Under the pieces are notes generated by a model. The model was not told where the DNA came from, searched no databases, and saw only the letters and a program-made list of their open reading frames with translations. A DNA stretch of 33,951 bases. It comes from Bacteroidota bacterium. GTDB lineage: Bacteria > Bacteroidota > Bacteroidia > B-17B0 > Aurantibacillaceae. The number at the start of each line of letters is the position of its first letter. Position 1 is the first letter of the stretch. The position numbers and the translations under genes were made by a program. Of this stretch, positions 8,972 to 16,657 are shown piece by piece. Location: the NCBI GenBank assembly GCA_030681615.1, contig JAUXSA010000188.1:1-33951 (forward strand), written 5' to 3'.

Positions 8972-9019
8972 TTTATGTTAAATATACGACAAAAAGGCCG
9001 ATTTATGTTAAAATATGCG
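8972..9019 (+). repeat. Imperfect tandem repeat upstream of the small basic protein
   Basis: TTTATGTTAAATATACG (8972-8988) recurs as TTTATGTTAAAATATGCG (9002-9019), 30 nt later, differing by one inserted A and one substitution. Both copies are upstream of the likely TTG start at 9052, inside the otherwise unexplained 240-nt gap 8812-9051. They may be duplicated promoter elements. Confidence 0.4.
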
Positions 9020-9051
9020 GGTTTTTCACTATTATTGTAAAGCGATTTAAA

Positions 9052-9435
9052 TTGAACAGGTCTATTTTCATATTCTTCCTTCTTTGCGGGATCTTACTTT
9101 CTACCGATTTTATGGCTCAAAGTGGCGGTCGTCGTCGTGAGCATAGGAACCAAAAACGCGCCAGCAGTGGCATGTTCAAAGGAAAGAAGAGTGCCGGAAA
9201 CGCTGATAACTTCGCCAGGGGCGGCGGCAGACGCGGTGGCGGAGGAAATAAAGCATGGGCCATGAGGCATTCACGCCCGGGTACATATAAAAGCAGCGAT
9301 TCAAGAACCTTATTCTCAAGATACCGAACAAAAGGAAAAGTACAAAGACACAATATATTGGCAAAGCAAAACTCCGAAAGAGCCAGGAAAAGAGTTAGAG
9401 GAAACAAAGTATTTCACCGTAAAAAGTTTTTTTAA
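9052..9435 (+). CDS. Small secreted Arg/Gly-rich basic protein, unknown function
   Basis: From the TTG at 9052 this is a 127-residue protein with a signal peptide (LNRSIFIFFLLCGILLSTDF, then MAQ). The mature part is strongly basic, with a Gly/Arg-rich centre (FARGGGRRGGGGNKAW) and an Arg/Lys-rich C-terminus ending VFHRKKFF; acidic residues are few. The frame is open upstream to 8926, but that stretch codes for no sensible N-terminus and contains the tandem repeat, so 9052 is preferred; the ATG inside MAQ would remove the signal peptide. I do not recognise a family. RGG-like tracts bind nucleic acids or acidic polymers in other proteins, so binding of extracellular DNA or polysaccharide is possible, but this is inference. 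The terminator overlaps its stop. Confidence 0.6.
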   Translation: MNRSIFIFFLLCGILLSTDFMAQSGGRRREHRNQKRASSGMFKGKKSAGNADNFARGGGRRGGGGNKAWAMRHSRPGTYKSSDSRTLFSRYRTKGKVQRHNILAKQNSERARKRVRGNKVFHRKKFF

Positions 9436-9461
9436 TCCCGATAAACCGTCGGGATTTTTTA
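9434..9461 (+). terminator. Rho-independent terminator after the small basic protein
   Basis: AATCCCGA (9434-9441) pairs perfectly with TCGGGATT (9449-9456), followed by further T residues. The left arm overlaps the TAA stop at 9433-9435. Confidence 0.88.
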
Positions 9462-9480
9462 TTTTTACACTTTATTAATT

Positions 9481-10764
9481 ATGAACGTTTTAATTTTAGG
9501 ATCTGGTGGACGCGAACATGCTTTTGCATGGAAAATAGCCCAAAGCAAACAATTACAAAATTTATACATTGCACCCGGTAATGCAGGCACCGCAAACTGC
9601 GGCACTAATGTAAATATTGGTGTGAACGATTTTGAAGCCATAAAAGATCTGGTATGGGAAAAAGACATTAATCTTGTTTTGGTGGGACCCGAAGATCCTT
9701 TAGTAAATGGTATTCACGATTATTTTTTAAATGATGAAGTGCTGAAGGACATTCCCGTGATTGGCCCAAAAAAAGATGGAGCACAATTAGAAGGTAGTAA
9801 AGATTTTAGCAAACAGTTCATGCTAAAGCATGGGGTGCCAACAGCACGTTATGCCACTTTCACAAAGGATAATTTAAAAGAAGGCTTTCTTTTTTTAGAA
9901 ACATTGCAACCTCCTTTTGTTTTAAAGGCCGACGGCTTAGCAGCCGGTAAAGGTGTTTTGATCATAAACGATATTAACGAAGCAAAAGAAGAATTAAAGA
10001 ATATGTTGGTGGATGCTAAGTTTGGCAAAGCCAGCACTAAAGTTGTTATTGAAGAATTTTTAAAAGGAATTGAGCTTTCTGTTTTTGTTTTAACAGATGG
10101 AAAATCGTACAAAATTTTACCTGCAGCAAAAGATTACAAGCGTATTGGTGAAGGCGATACCGGTTTAAATACCGGTGGCATGGGTGCTGTTAGTCCGGTG
10201 CCATTTGCAGACGATGCGTTCATAAAAAAAGTTGAAGAGTTAGTAGTAATACCAACTATAAATGGATTAAATAAAGACGGCATTGATTACCGTGGTTTTA
10301 TTTTTATTGGATTGATGAATTGCGATGGGCAGCCTTCCGTAATTGAGTACAACTGCCGCATGGGCGATCCTGAAACCGAAGTAGTGATTCCAAGAATTAA
10401 AAGCGATTTTATTGAATTGCTTCAAGGTGTTGCCACACAAACATTACATCAAAAAAAATACGAAACAATTTCCGAGATCGCTACAACAGTAGTAATGGTC
10501 AGTGGCGGATATCCCGGCGATTTTGAAAAAGGAAAAGAGATAGATGGGCTTGATACGAATTTCGAATCACATGTTTTTCATTCAGGAACAAAATCAGAAG
10601 GCGATAAAGTAGTAACCAATGGCGGTCGTGTTTTTGCCATTACTTCTTTTGGAACAACCATTGACGAAGCCGTAAATAAAAGCTTTGCTACAGCAGGAAT
10701 TATAAATTACGAAGGAAAATACTTCAGACGCGATATAGGTAAAGATCTAAAAGCATATCAATGA
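9481..10764 (+). CDS. purD: Phosphoribosylamine-glycine ligase (GAR synthetase)
   Basis: This enzyme joins phosphoribosylamine and glycine using ATP, the second step of purine synthesis. The 427 residues match the normal length. The N-terminal domain opens with LILGSGGREHAFAWK, the ATP-grasp domain has KADGLAAGKGV at 149-159, and further on GDTGLNTGGMGAVSP and EYNCRMGDPETE carry substrate and metal-binding residues. The ATG start is 20 nt after a terminator, so a promoter must lie in the short AT-rich stretch 9457-9480. The stop overlaps the next start as ATGA, which implies co-transcription with ccmB although the two pathways are unrelated. Confidence 0.97.
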   Translation: MNVLILGSGGREHAFAWKIAQSKQLQNLYIAPGNAGTANCGTNVNIGVNDFEAIKDLVWEKDINLVLVGPEDPLVNGIHDYFLNDEVLKDIPVIGPKKDGAQLEGSKDFSKQFMLKHGVPTARYATFTKDNLKEGFLFLETLQPPFVLKADGLAAGKGVLIINDINEAKEELKNMLVDAKFGKASTKVVIEEFLKGIELSVFVLTDGKSYKILPAAKDYKRIGEGDTGLNTGGMGAVSPVPFADDAFIKKVEELVVIPTINGLNKDGIDYRGFIFIGLMNCDGQPSVIEYNCRMGDPETEVVIPRIKSDFIELLQGVATQTLHQKKYETISEIATTVVMVSGGYPGDFEKGKEIDGLDTNFESHVFHSGTKSEGDKVVTNGGRVFAITSFGTTIDEAVNKSFATAGIINYEGKYFRRDIGKDLKAYQ

Positions 10765-11411
10765 TCTTATCACTCATAAAAAAAGAGTTCCTTTTAGAAT
10801 TCCGTCAAAAATCTACAATTGGCGGTGTGCTGGTGTATGTAATAGGAACAATTTTTGTGAGTGCATTATGTTTTAAAGGTCGTTTGGATAAACCAACCTG
10901 GAATGCATTATTCTGGGTAATTACATTATACACCTCGGTAACAATAAGCGGCAAAAGTTTTTTAAAAGAAACCGGCGGCCAGGCTCTTTACAATTATTTG
11001 CATTATTCTCCAACACAATTTATTATTTCAAAGACCATTTATAACATGGTTTTTATGTTGGCCTTAAGCTTTATTACCTTTTTCTTTTATGCTTTTTTTA
11101 TTAAAAACGAAGTAGAGAACCTCGGTTTATTCTTTGTTGTACTTACCTTGGCCTCAACCGGTTTGGCGGCTATTTTAAGCCTCATGAGTGCTATTGCCAG
11201 TAAAGCAAACGGCAATTTTGCCATTATGAGTATCTTAAGTTTCCCGGTTTTAATGCCGCTTATTTTAGTGGTTATCCGTATTAGCAAACAGGCAGTGGAT
11301 GGTATAGAGTGGGCGGGGGTTGGTTTTAGTTTTATTGGCATTTTAGTGGCCCTAAATGTTTTAACTATTGCCCTTTCCTTTCTATTATTTCCGTATCTTT
11401 GGCGCGATTAA
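10761..11411 (+). CDS. ccmB: Cytochrome c maturation ABC exporter subunit CcmB
   Basis: CcmB is the membrane subunit of the CcmAB transporter, which works with CcmC to release holo-CcmE during cytochrome c assembly. The 216 residues are close to the usual length and form six hydrophobic segments; the opening MILSLIKKEFLLEFRQKS is the typical cytoplasmic start of the family. Its start overlaps the purD stop (ATGA). The ATPase CcmA, often next to CcmB, is not in this window, so it must be elsewhere or missing. A 98-nt gap with a repeated element follows before ccmC. Confidence 0.9.
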   Translation: MILSLIKKEFLLEFRQKSTIGGVLVYVIGTIFVSALCFKGRLDKPTWNALFWVITLYTSVTISGKSFLKETGGQALYNYLHYSPTQFIISKTIYNMVFMLALSFITFFFYAFFIKNEVENLGLFFVVLTLASTGLAAILSLMSAIASKANGNFAIMSILSFPVLMPLILVVIRISKQAVDGIEWAGVGFSFIGILVALNVLTIALSFLLFPYLWRD

Positions 11412-11429
11412 ATTCTACGAATAGAATAT

Positions 11430-11504
11430 AGTCGTTAGTCAATAGTCGTCAGTCTTTCAACGTGATTTTCCCGACTAAAATCTATCGACTAAGATCTATC
11501 GACT
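11430..11504. repeat. Short repeats of AGTCG/CGACT in the ccmB-ccmC gap
   Basis: The gap 11412-11509 holds repeated AGTC/AGTCG words on the left (11430-11454) and two 14-bp tandem units on the right, CGACTAAAATCTAT (11472-11485) and CGACTAAGATCTAT (11486-11499), differing at one base, then CGACT (11500-11504). Left and right are partly complementary, so the region can fold back on itself. No T-run follows. This looks like a dispersed intergenic element rather than a promoter. Confidence 0.6.
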
Positions 11505-11509
11505 GATAA

Positions 11510-12169
11510 ATGAAAAACTGGTACAAAATACTTTCAGTAATTTTTATTTTATACACCCTTGTTTGGGGTTTATTAAATCCGGTACCGCGTTTGGATATTT
11601 TGAACGAAACTATTCGCAATGTGTATTACCATGTTCCCATTTGGTTTGCTATGTTGTTTATGATGACGGTTTCTTTAATTCAAAGTGTTCTTGCTCTCAC
11701 AAAAAATAGTTTAGATAACGATACAAAAGCATTCAATGCGGCAATCGTTGGTTTTTTCTTTAGCCTTCCGGGTTTAACTACAGGTTCTATCTGGGCAAAA
11801 TATACCTGGGGCACCTGGTGGACCTTCCAGGATCCAAAATTAAATGGCGTTGCTATCAGTATTTTAATTTACCTGGCGTATTTTATTTTACGTTATTCGG
11901 TTGATGATGAATTAAAACGTGCAAGGATCTCAGCCGTTTACAATGTATTTGCTTTTGTAATGATGAATGTTTTTATTATGGTGTTGCCACGTCTTACAGA
12001 TTCACTTCACCCTGGTAACGGTGGCAATCCCGCTTTTTCACAATACGATATGGACAACAACATGCGCATGGTTTTTTATCCTGCGGTTTTAGGCTGGATC
12101 TTTTTTAGTTTTTGGCTTTATAATATTAAGAACAGAATTAGTTTTATTAAAAATAAATTAAATGATTAA
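11510..12169 (+). CDS. ccmC: Haem-handling membrane protein CcmC
   Basis: CcmC brings haem to CcmE on the outer face of the membrane. The 219 residues form six hydrophobic segments. The tryptophan-rich WWD motif is visible as WGTWWTFQDPKL (100-111), with flanking histidines His41 (YYHVPIWF) and His167 (SLHPGNGG), the expected axial ligands. Length is slightly short of the proteobacterial form. It overlaps the next gene by 8 nt. Confidence 0.93.
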   Translation: MKNWYKILSVIFILYTLVWGLLNPVPRLDILNETIRNVYYHVPIWFAMLFMMTVSLIQSVLALTKNSLDNDTKAFNAAIVGFFFSLPGLTTGSIWAKYTWGTWWTFQDPKLNGVAISILIYLAYFILRYSVDDELKRARISAVYNVFAFVMMNVFIMVLPRLTDSLHPGNGGNPAFSQYDMDNNMRMVFYPAVLGWIFFSFWLYNIKNRISFIKNKLND

Positions 12170-12383
12170 AAGAATTTTAACCCTGGTGTTTTTATTGTCA
12201 GCGCTATTTTCTTCAGCGCAGGAAACAGTTTCTTCTCCCGAAATGGCAGATACATTTCGCAGCGATGGAAAAATTTATATAGTTATCACTGTTATTGGGA
12301 TGATATTTGTAGCATTGGTTATTTTTTTAATGGTGCTTGAACGTAAAGTTAGTAAGCTCGAAAAACAAATTAATAATAAGTAA
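12162..12383 (+). CDS. CcmD-like small membrane protein
   Basis: A 73-residue protein between ccmC and ccmE, where CcmD belongs. It starts with what looks like a signal peptide (MIKRILTLVFLLSALFSSAQ) and has a second hydrophobic helix at about 38-58, followed by a basic tail (ERKVSKLEKQINNK). Proteobacterial CcmD has only one helix and no signal peptide, so the assignment rests on position, size and the helix-plus-basic-tail pattern. CcmD helps release holo-CcmE from CcmC. It overlaps ccmC by 8 nt and ends 1 nt before ccmE. Confidence 0.7.
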   Translation: MIKRILTLVFLLSALFSSAQETVSSPEMADTFRSDGKIYIVITVIGMIFVALVIFLMVLERKVSKLEKQINNK

Positions 12384-12384
12384 A

Positions 12385-12771
12385 ATGAAAAAATTACACA
12401 TTGTTGGTATTATCGTTATTGCAGTTGCCATTGGGGTAATATTTGTGTCGCTAAAGAACACAAGTACCTATGCCGATTTTACAGAAGCAATTTCTAATCC
12501 GGATAAAGAATATCATGTGGTTGGAAAGCTGGATAAAGATCAACCGCTTATCTATGACCCAAAAGTAAATGCCGATCAATTTATATTTACCCTTATCGAT
12601 AACAAAGGGGTGCATAAACAAGTTGTGCTACACAAAAGCAAACCACAGGATTTTGAAAAAAGCGAACAAATTGTTTTAATAGGAAAGATCGAAGGGAACG
12701 AATTTCACGCTAATGATATTTTAATGAAATGTCCAAGTAAATACAATGATAACAAAGCGCCAATAAATTAG
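12385..12771 (+). CDS. ccmE: Haem chaperone CcmE, Cys-type (CxxxY)
   Basis: CcmE holds haem covalently and passes it to CcmF for attachment to apocytochrome c. The 128 residues comprise an N-terminal anchor helix (6-23) and an OB-fold periplasmic domain. The haem-binding HxxxY of most CcmE proteins is here CPSKY, Cys116 and Tyr120. A Cys-type CcmE has been described in sulfate-reducing bacteria and archaea. The start at ATG 12385 is preferred; the frame is open 48 nt further upstream inside ccmD, but that extension has no use and precedes the anchor. It lies 1 nt after the ccmD stop and 10 nt before ccmF. Confidence 0.9.
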   Translation: MKKLHIVGIIVIAVAIGVIFVSLKNTSTYADFTEAISNPDKEYHVVGKLDKDQPLIYDPKVNADQFIFTLIDNKGVHKQVVLHKSKPQDFEKSEQIVLIGKIEGNEFHANDILMKCPSKYNDNKAPIN

Positions 12772-12781
12772 TGCTTGATCT

Positions 12782-15358
12782 ATGAACGACATTCAGTATA
12801 TAAGTGAGAGATTGTGGGCAGGTAACCTTGGCAATGCGTTTGTTGTTCTTTCTTTTGTAGGCGCACTACTTTCGTTTTTCGCTTATTATCTTTCTTCAAA
12901 AAATATTTCTTTTATTAAATTAGCACGTATCGCATTTAACGTTCACGGTTTTGCGGTAATTGGTATTATTGGTACCATGTTCTTTATGCTGCTCAATCAT
13001 TATTTCGAATACCAATACGTTTGGCAACACAGCAACACAACTATGGATATGAAATATATCCTCTCTTGTTTTTGGGAAGGCCAGGAAGGAAGCTTTTTAT
13101 TGTGGACCTTCTGGAACATAGTTCTTGGAATTATTTTAAAACGCCAGCTTAAAACCGGCGAATGGGAAATTCCGGTAATGACAGTATTTGCATTGGTTCA
13201 GGTTTTTTTAGCAAGTATGTTATTGGGTGTTTACCTTTTCGATTATAAGATCGGCAGCAATCCTTTTTTGTTAATGAAAGAGCATTCCGAATTCATGGAT
13301 TTGCCTTTTGTACAAATGGGTAAGTATGAATCTACTGCGCGCGGATTAAATCCACTGTTAATGAATTATTGGATGACCATTCATCCGCCAACTCTATTTT
13401 TAGGCTTTGCTTCTACTTTAATTCCGTTTGCTTTTGCTATTGGCGCATTATGGAATAGAAAGTATAACGAGTGGCAAAAAATTGCTTTACCGTGGACCTA
13501 CTTCTGTATTTTAATTTTAGGTGTTGGTATTTTAATGGGCGGTGCCTGGGCTTACGAAGCATTAAGCTTTGGTGGTTTCTGGGCCTGGGATCCGGTTGAG
13601 AATTCTTCTTTAGTTCCCTGGTTGGTTGTTGTTGCTGCAGGGCACACCATGATCATCAATAAAAATAAAGGTGGCTCGTTATTCACCACACACTTTTTAG
13701 CCATTGGCGGTTTTCTTCTTGTTCTGTATTCTACATTCTTAACCAGAAGCGGTGTGCTCGGCAATGCTTCTGTGCATGCGTTCACAGATCTTGGCATGAC
13801 AGGTCAATTAGTATTGTATGTGATCACTTTTGTTTTTATAACAGTTGCCTTATTAATTAACGAATCTCTTTTTAAAGTTTCATACATCGTATTATCCATA
13901 TTGCTTCTGTTTTTTGGAATGTTATATGGCTATAAGAGAATTTTATTAATGGTGTGGTTGGTAGGTTCGGGCATTGTAACATTTATTTCTTACTATAAAT
14001 ATTTTCCAAAAGAAAAAGACGAAGAAGAATTATACTCACGCGAATTCTGGATGTTTCTTGGCTCGTTGTTATTTTTATTATCCGGCCTCATCATTACTTA
14101 TTTCACATCTATCCCGGTAATTAATAAATTATTTAATACAGAATTTGCACCACCAAAAGTGCCAGTGTATAACAATTGGATGATGCCCTTTGCTATTTTG
14201 ATAATGCTGCTTATTGGAGCCACTCAATTTTTAAAATACAAAAAAACAGATCCAAAAAAATTCTTCAAACGCATTTCGTATAGTTTTGTTTTGGCACTGT
14301 TATTTGGTTTAGCATGTAGTGTTCCTTTATATTTCTTTAATACATCAGAGACTAAAAGTATTGGTACCTGGGATCTTGTCGGATATTCGGCTTTACTAGT
14401 AAGTGGTTTATTTGCCGTGTTTTCTAACATCGATTATTTTTTATTGATCTTAAAAGGAAAGATCTCTAAAAGTGGCGCAGCTATCGCGCATATTGGTTTT
14501 GCAATGGTATTAATCGGCGCCCTCATCTCAACTTCCAAAAAAGTAACACTTGCTAAACATACGGGCGACCAAAAATTATCAGCGCTTGGAAAAGATTTTG
14601 ACGATCGCGAAAGTATTTTATTAACACAAGGCGATACCTTGCCAATGGGCCCATACCTAGTAGTTTATAAAGGAAAGAAACGTGAAGGCATTAATGTTTA
14701 TTTTACGGTAGATTATTTTAAATTAAATAAAGATAAAAAACCCGAGTTTGATTTTACGTTGGTACCACACATACAGGATAATCCCCGTATGGGCCAGGCA
14801 GCAGAACCAGACACTAAACATTATTTAGATCGCGATATTTATACACACATAACCGCAGCTGATCTTAATATTGACACAACTGCTAAAAAGAAAAATGCGT
14901 TTGGTGAAGCAAAAAATTATGTTGGCCATGTTGGCGATACTATTTTCTCGAGCAATGCTTTGGTTATTATTGATTCGTTGCGAAGTAATTTAAGTAAAGA
15001 ACAATACGAAAAAAACGATTCTGCTTTAGAGGTTACTGCAGTACTGCGTTGTGTAAATACAAAGGCAGAAAGCTTTATGGCTTATCCAAAATTCATTATT
15101 CAACATAATGTGGTCATTCCAAAAGAAGATGTGCAAAAAGACCTTGGTTTAAAATTTGTGTTCTGGAAGATCAATCCCGATGATGGTACCATCGAAATTA
15201 CCATGAGCGAAAAATTGGCTAACAATAAGGATTTTATAGTAATGAAAGCCTTTGTATTTCCATACATTAATGTATTGTGGCTGGGTTGCCTTATCATGGC
15301 TTTTGGTACCGGTATTGCCATTATCGAAAGAATTCGTAAATTCAAAGTACAATCTTAA
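12782..15358 (+). CDS. ccmF: Haem lyase CcmF
   Basis: CcmF transfers haem from CcmE to the CxxCH sites of apocytochromes. The 858 residues are long for the family (E. coli about 650). The WWD domain is visible as GGFWAWDPVENSSLVPW (264-280), with HPP at 201-203 and further conserved segments such as STFLTRSGVLGNASVHAF. About 15 hydrophobic helices are present, and the C-terminal part (about 600-820) is a large periplasmic domain followed by a last helix. The extension is seen in other Bacteroidota as far as I recall. No ccmG or ccmH gene follows, so thiol chemistry is handled elsewhere. Confidence 0.94.
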   Translation: MNDIQYISERLWAGNLGNAFVVLSFVGALLSFFAYYLSSKNISFIKLARIAFNVHGFAVIGIIGTMFFMLLNHYFEYQYVWQHSNTTMDMKYILSCFWEGQEGSFLLWTFWNIVLGIILKRQLKTGEWEIPVMTVFALVQVFLASMLLGVYLFDYKIGSNPFLLMKEHSEFMDLPFVQMGKYESTARGLNPLLMNYWMTIHPPTLFLGFASTLIPFAFAIGALWNRKYNEWQKIALPWTYFCILILGVGILMGGAWAYEALSFGGFWAWDPVENSSLVPWLVVVAAGHTMIINKNKGGSLFTTHFLAIGGFLLVLYSTFLTRSGVLGNASVHAFTDLGMTGQLVLYVITFVFITVALLINESLFKVSYIVLSILLLFFGMLYGYKRILLMVWLVGSGIVTFISYYKYFPKEKDEEELYSREFWMFLGSLLFLLSGLIITYFTSIPVINKLFNTEFAPPKVPVYNNWMMPFAILIMLLIGATQFLKYKKTDPKKFFKRISYSFVLALLFGLACSVPLYFFNTSETKSIGTWDLVGYSALLVSGLFAVFSNIDYFLLILKGKISKSGAAIAHIGFAMVLIGALISTSKKVTLAKHTGDQKLSALGKDFDDRESILLTQGDTLPMGPYLVVYKGKKREGINVYFTVDYFKLNKDKKPEFDFTLVPHIQDNPRMGQAAEPDTKHYLDRDIYTHITAADLNIDTTAKKKNAFGEAKNYVGHVGDTIFSSNALVIIDSLRSNLSKEQYEKNDSALEVTAVLRCVNTKAESFMAYPKFIIQHNVVIPKEDVQKDLGLKFVFWKINPDDGTIEITMSEKLANNKDFIVMKAFVFPYINVLWLGCLIMAFGTGIAIIERIRKFKVQS

Positions 15359-15362
15359 CCTT

Positions 15363-16151
15363 ATGCAAAAAACTGCTAAGCATAAAATCGTAATAATAGG
15401 TTGCGGCAATGTGGCTTGGCATTTAGCAAAACAATTTACCGGTTTAAAAAAATACGAGCTCTTTGTATATAACCACAGGGCAAATAATTTATTGAACGAT
15501 TTTAAAACAAAATTAAAATGTTCGGTTTCTCCAAATTTAAATAAGATCATTACGGATGCAGACTTTTATTTTATTTGTGTAGTCGATAAAAATATTTCTT
15601 CGGTAGCTAAAAAGATCAAAATAAAAAACCCAAATGCAATTGTAATTCATACTTCAGGAAGTGCTAAGATCAATGAGTTAGGCGAAAAATTTAGTACAGC
15701 AGTATTTTATCCTTTGCAAACTTTTTCAAAACACGATGAGGTAAATTGGAAAGAGACGCCCATCATTGTAGAAGCAAAGAATGCCACTATTAAAACTAAA
15801 ATTTTAAATCTGGCAAAAGATTTCAGTAATAATGTGAGTAGTTTAAATTATAAAGAACGTTTAACGCTTCATTTAGCTGCGGTGCTTGTAAATAATTTTA
15901 CCAATGCTTTATTTGTAGCCGCCGGTGATCTTGTAGGAAAAGATAAAAAGATGTTATTGCCATTAATTAAACAAACAGTTTTAAAGATACAAAAATTAGA
16001 CCCGCGCGCAGCGCAAACGGGGCCTGCAAAACGTGGTGATAAAAATGTGATGGAAAAACATTTAAAACTACTTTCGTCTAAAAACGATATTAAAAAAACA
16101 TATAAACAATTAAGTAGCTTAATTGTAAAACAACAAACTAAACATGCTTAA
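15363..16151 (+). CDS. Rossmann-fold DUF2520 protein
   Basis: A 262-residue protein with an N-terminal NAD(P)-binding Rossmann domain (VIIGCGNVAWHLAKQF, glycines 13 and 15) and a C-terminal helical DUF2520 domain with LTLHLAAVLVNNFTNALF. It resembles F420-dependent NADP oxidoreductases and ketopantoate reductase-like enzymes in layout; the substrate is unknown. The frame is open far upstream into ccmF, but the ATG at 15363, 4 nt after the ccmF stop, puts the Rossmann motif at the expected distance. It overlaps the next gene by 8 nt. In other Bacteroidota this gene also precedes the phosphatase and UbiA genes. Confidence 0.82.
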   Translation: MQKTAKHKIVIIGCGNVAWHLAKQFTGLKKYELFVYNHRANNLLNDFKTKLKCSVSPNLNKIITDADFYFICVVDKNISSVAKKIKIKNPNAIVIHTSGSAKINELGEKFSTAVFYPLQTFSKHDEVNWKETPIIVEAKNATIKTKILNLAKDFSNNVSSLNYKERLTLHLAAVLVNNFTNALFVAAGDLVGKDKKMLLPLIKQTVLKIQKLDPRAAQTGPAKRGDKNVMEKHLKLLSSKNDIKKTYKQLSSLIVKQQTKHA

Positions 16152-16656
16152 TTTTAAACAAAAACTAAATAAAATAACCACCATTATGTTTGATGTAGAC
16201 GGTGTAATGACGGATGGTAAGGTGTTGGTGATGGAGAGTGGTGAGATGGTACGTAACATGAATTCAAAAGACGGCTATGCTATACATTTGGCGGTTCAGA
16301 AAAAATTCAGGATCGCGATAATAAGTGGTGGAAATAATAACGCAATTAAAAATGCATTAGCGCGTGCCGGCGTTACCGATGTTTTTTTAAATACACATGA
16401 TAAACTAGCATGTTACCTTGAATATTTAAAATTAAATAATTTAAAGGATGAAGAGGTTCTTTTTATGGGTGATGATCTCCCAGATCACGAAATTATGAGT
16501 AGGGTAGGCCTTGCTGTTTGCCCAAAAGATGCGGCTACAGATATAAAAGAGATCTGTCAGTATGTTTCAGATAAGAACGGTGGTGAGGGGTGTGTAAGAG
16601 ATATTATTGAACAGGTATTGCGCGTGCAAAGCAAATGGGAAATTGTTAAGTGGTAA
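16144..16656 (+). CDS. KdsC-like HAD phosphatase
   Basis: A 170-residue C0-type HAD phosphatase of the KdsC family, whose reference member removes phosphate from KDO-8-phosphate in lipopolysaccharide synthesis. The catalytic loop is FDVDGVMTDG, with nucleophile Asp17 and acid Asp19; SGG at 61-63, Lys87 and GDDLPD at 109-114 complete the site. Without kdsA or kdsB nearby, the real substrate could be another sugar phosphate. It is coupled by an 8-nt overlap with DUF2520 and is followed 1 nt later by UbiA. Confidence 0.87.
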   Translation: MLNFKQKLNKITTIMFDVDGVMTDGKVLVMESGEMVRNMNSKDGYAIHLAVQKKFRIAIISGGNNNAIKNALARAGVTDVFLNTHDKLACYLEYLKLNNLKDEEVLFMGDDLPDHEIMSRVGLAVCPKDAATDIKEICQYVSDKNGGEGCVRDIIEQVLRVQSKWEIVKW

Positions 16657-16657
16657 T

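Noticed and set aside
8926-9051. N-terminal extension of the small basic protein from ATG 8926
   Set aside because: It encodes no recognisable sequence, contains the tandem repeat, and would bury the signal peptide.
11430-11504. Repeat cluster as a CRISPR array
   Set aside because: Units are only 14 bp, directly joined without spacers, and no cas genes are present.
12337-12384. Upstream start for ccmE inside ccmD
   Set aside because: The ATG at 12385 directly follows the ccmD stop and gives the usual CcmE N-terminus.
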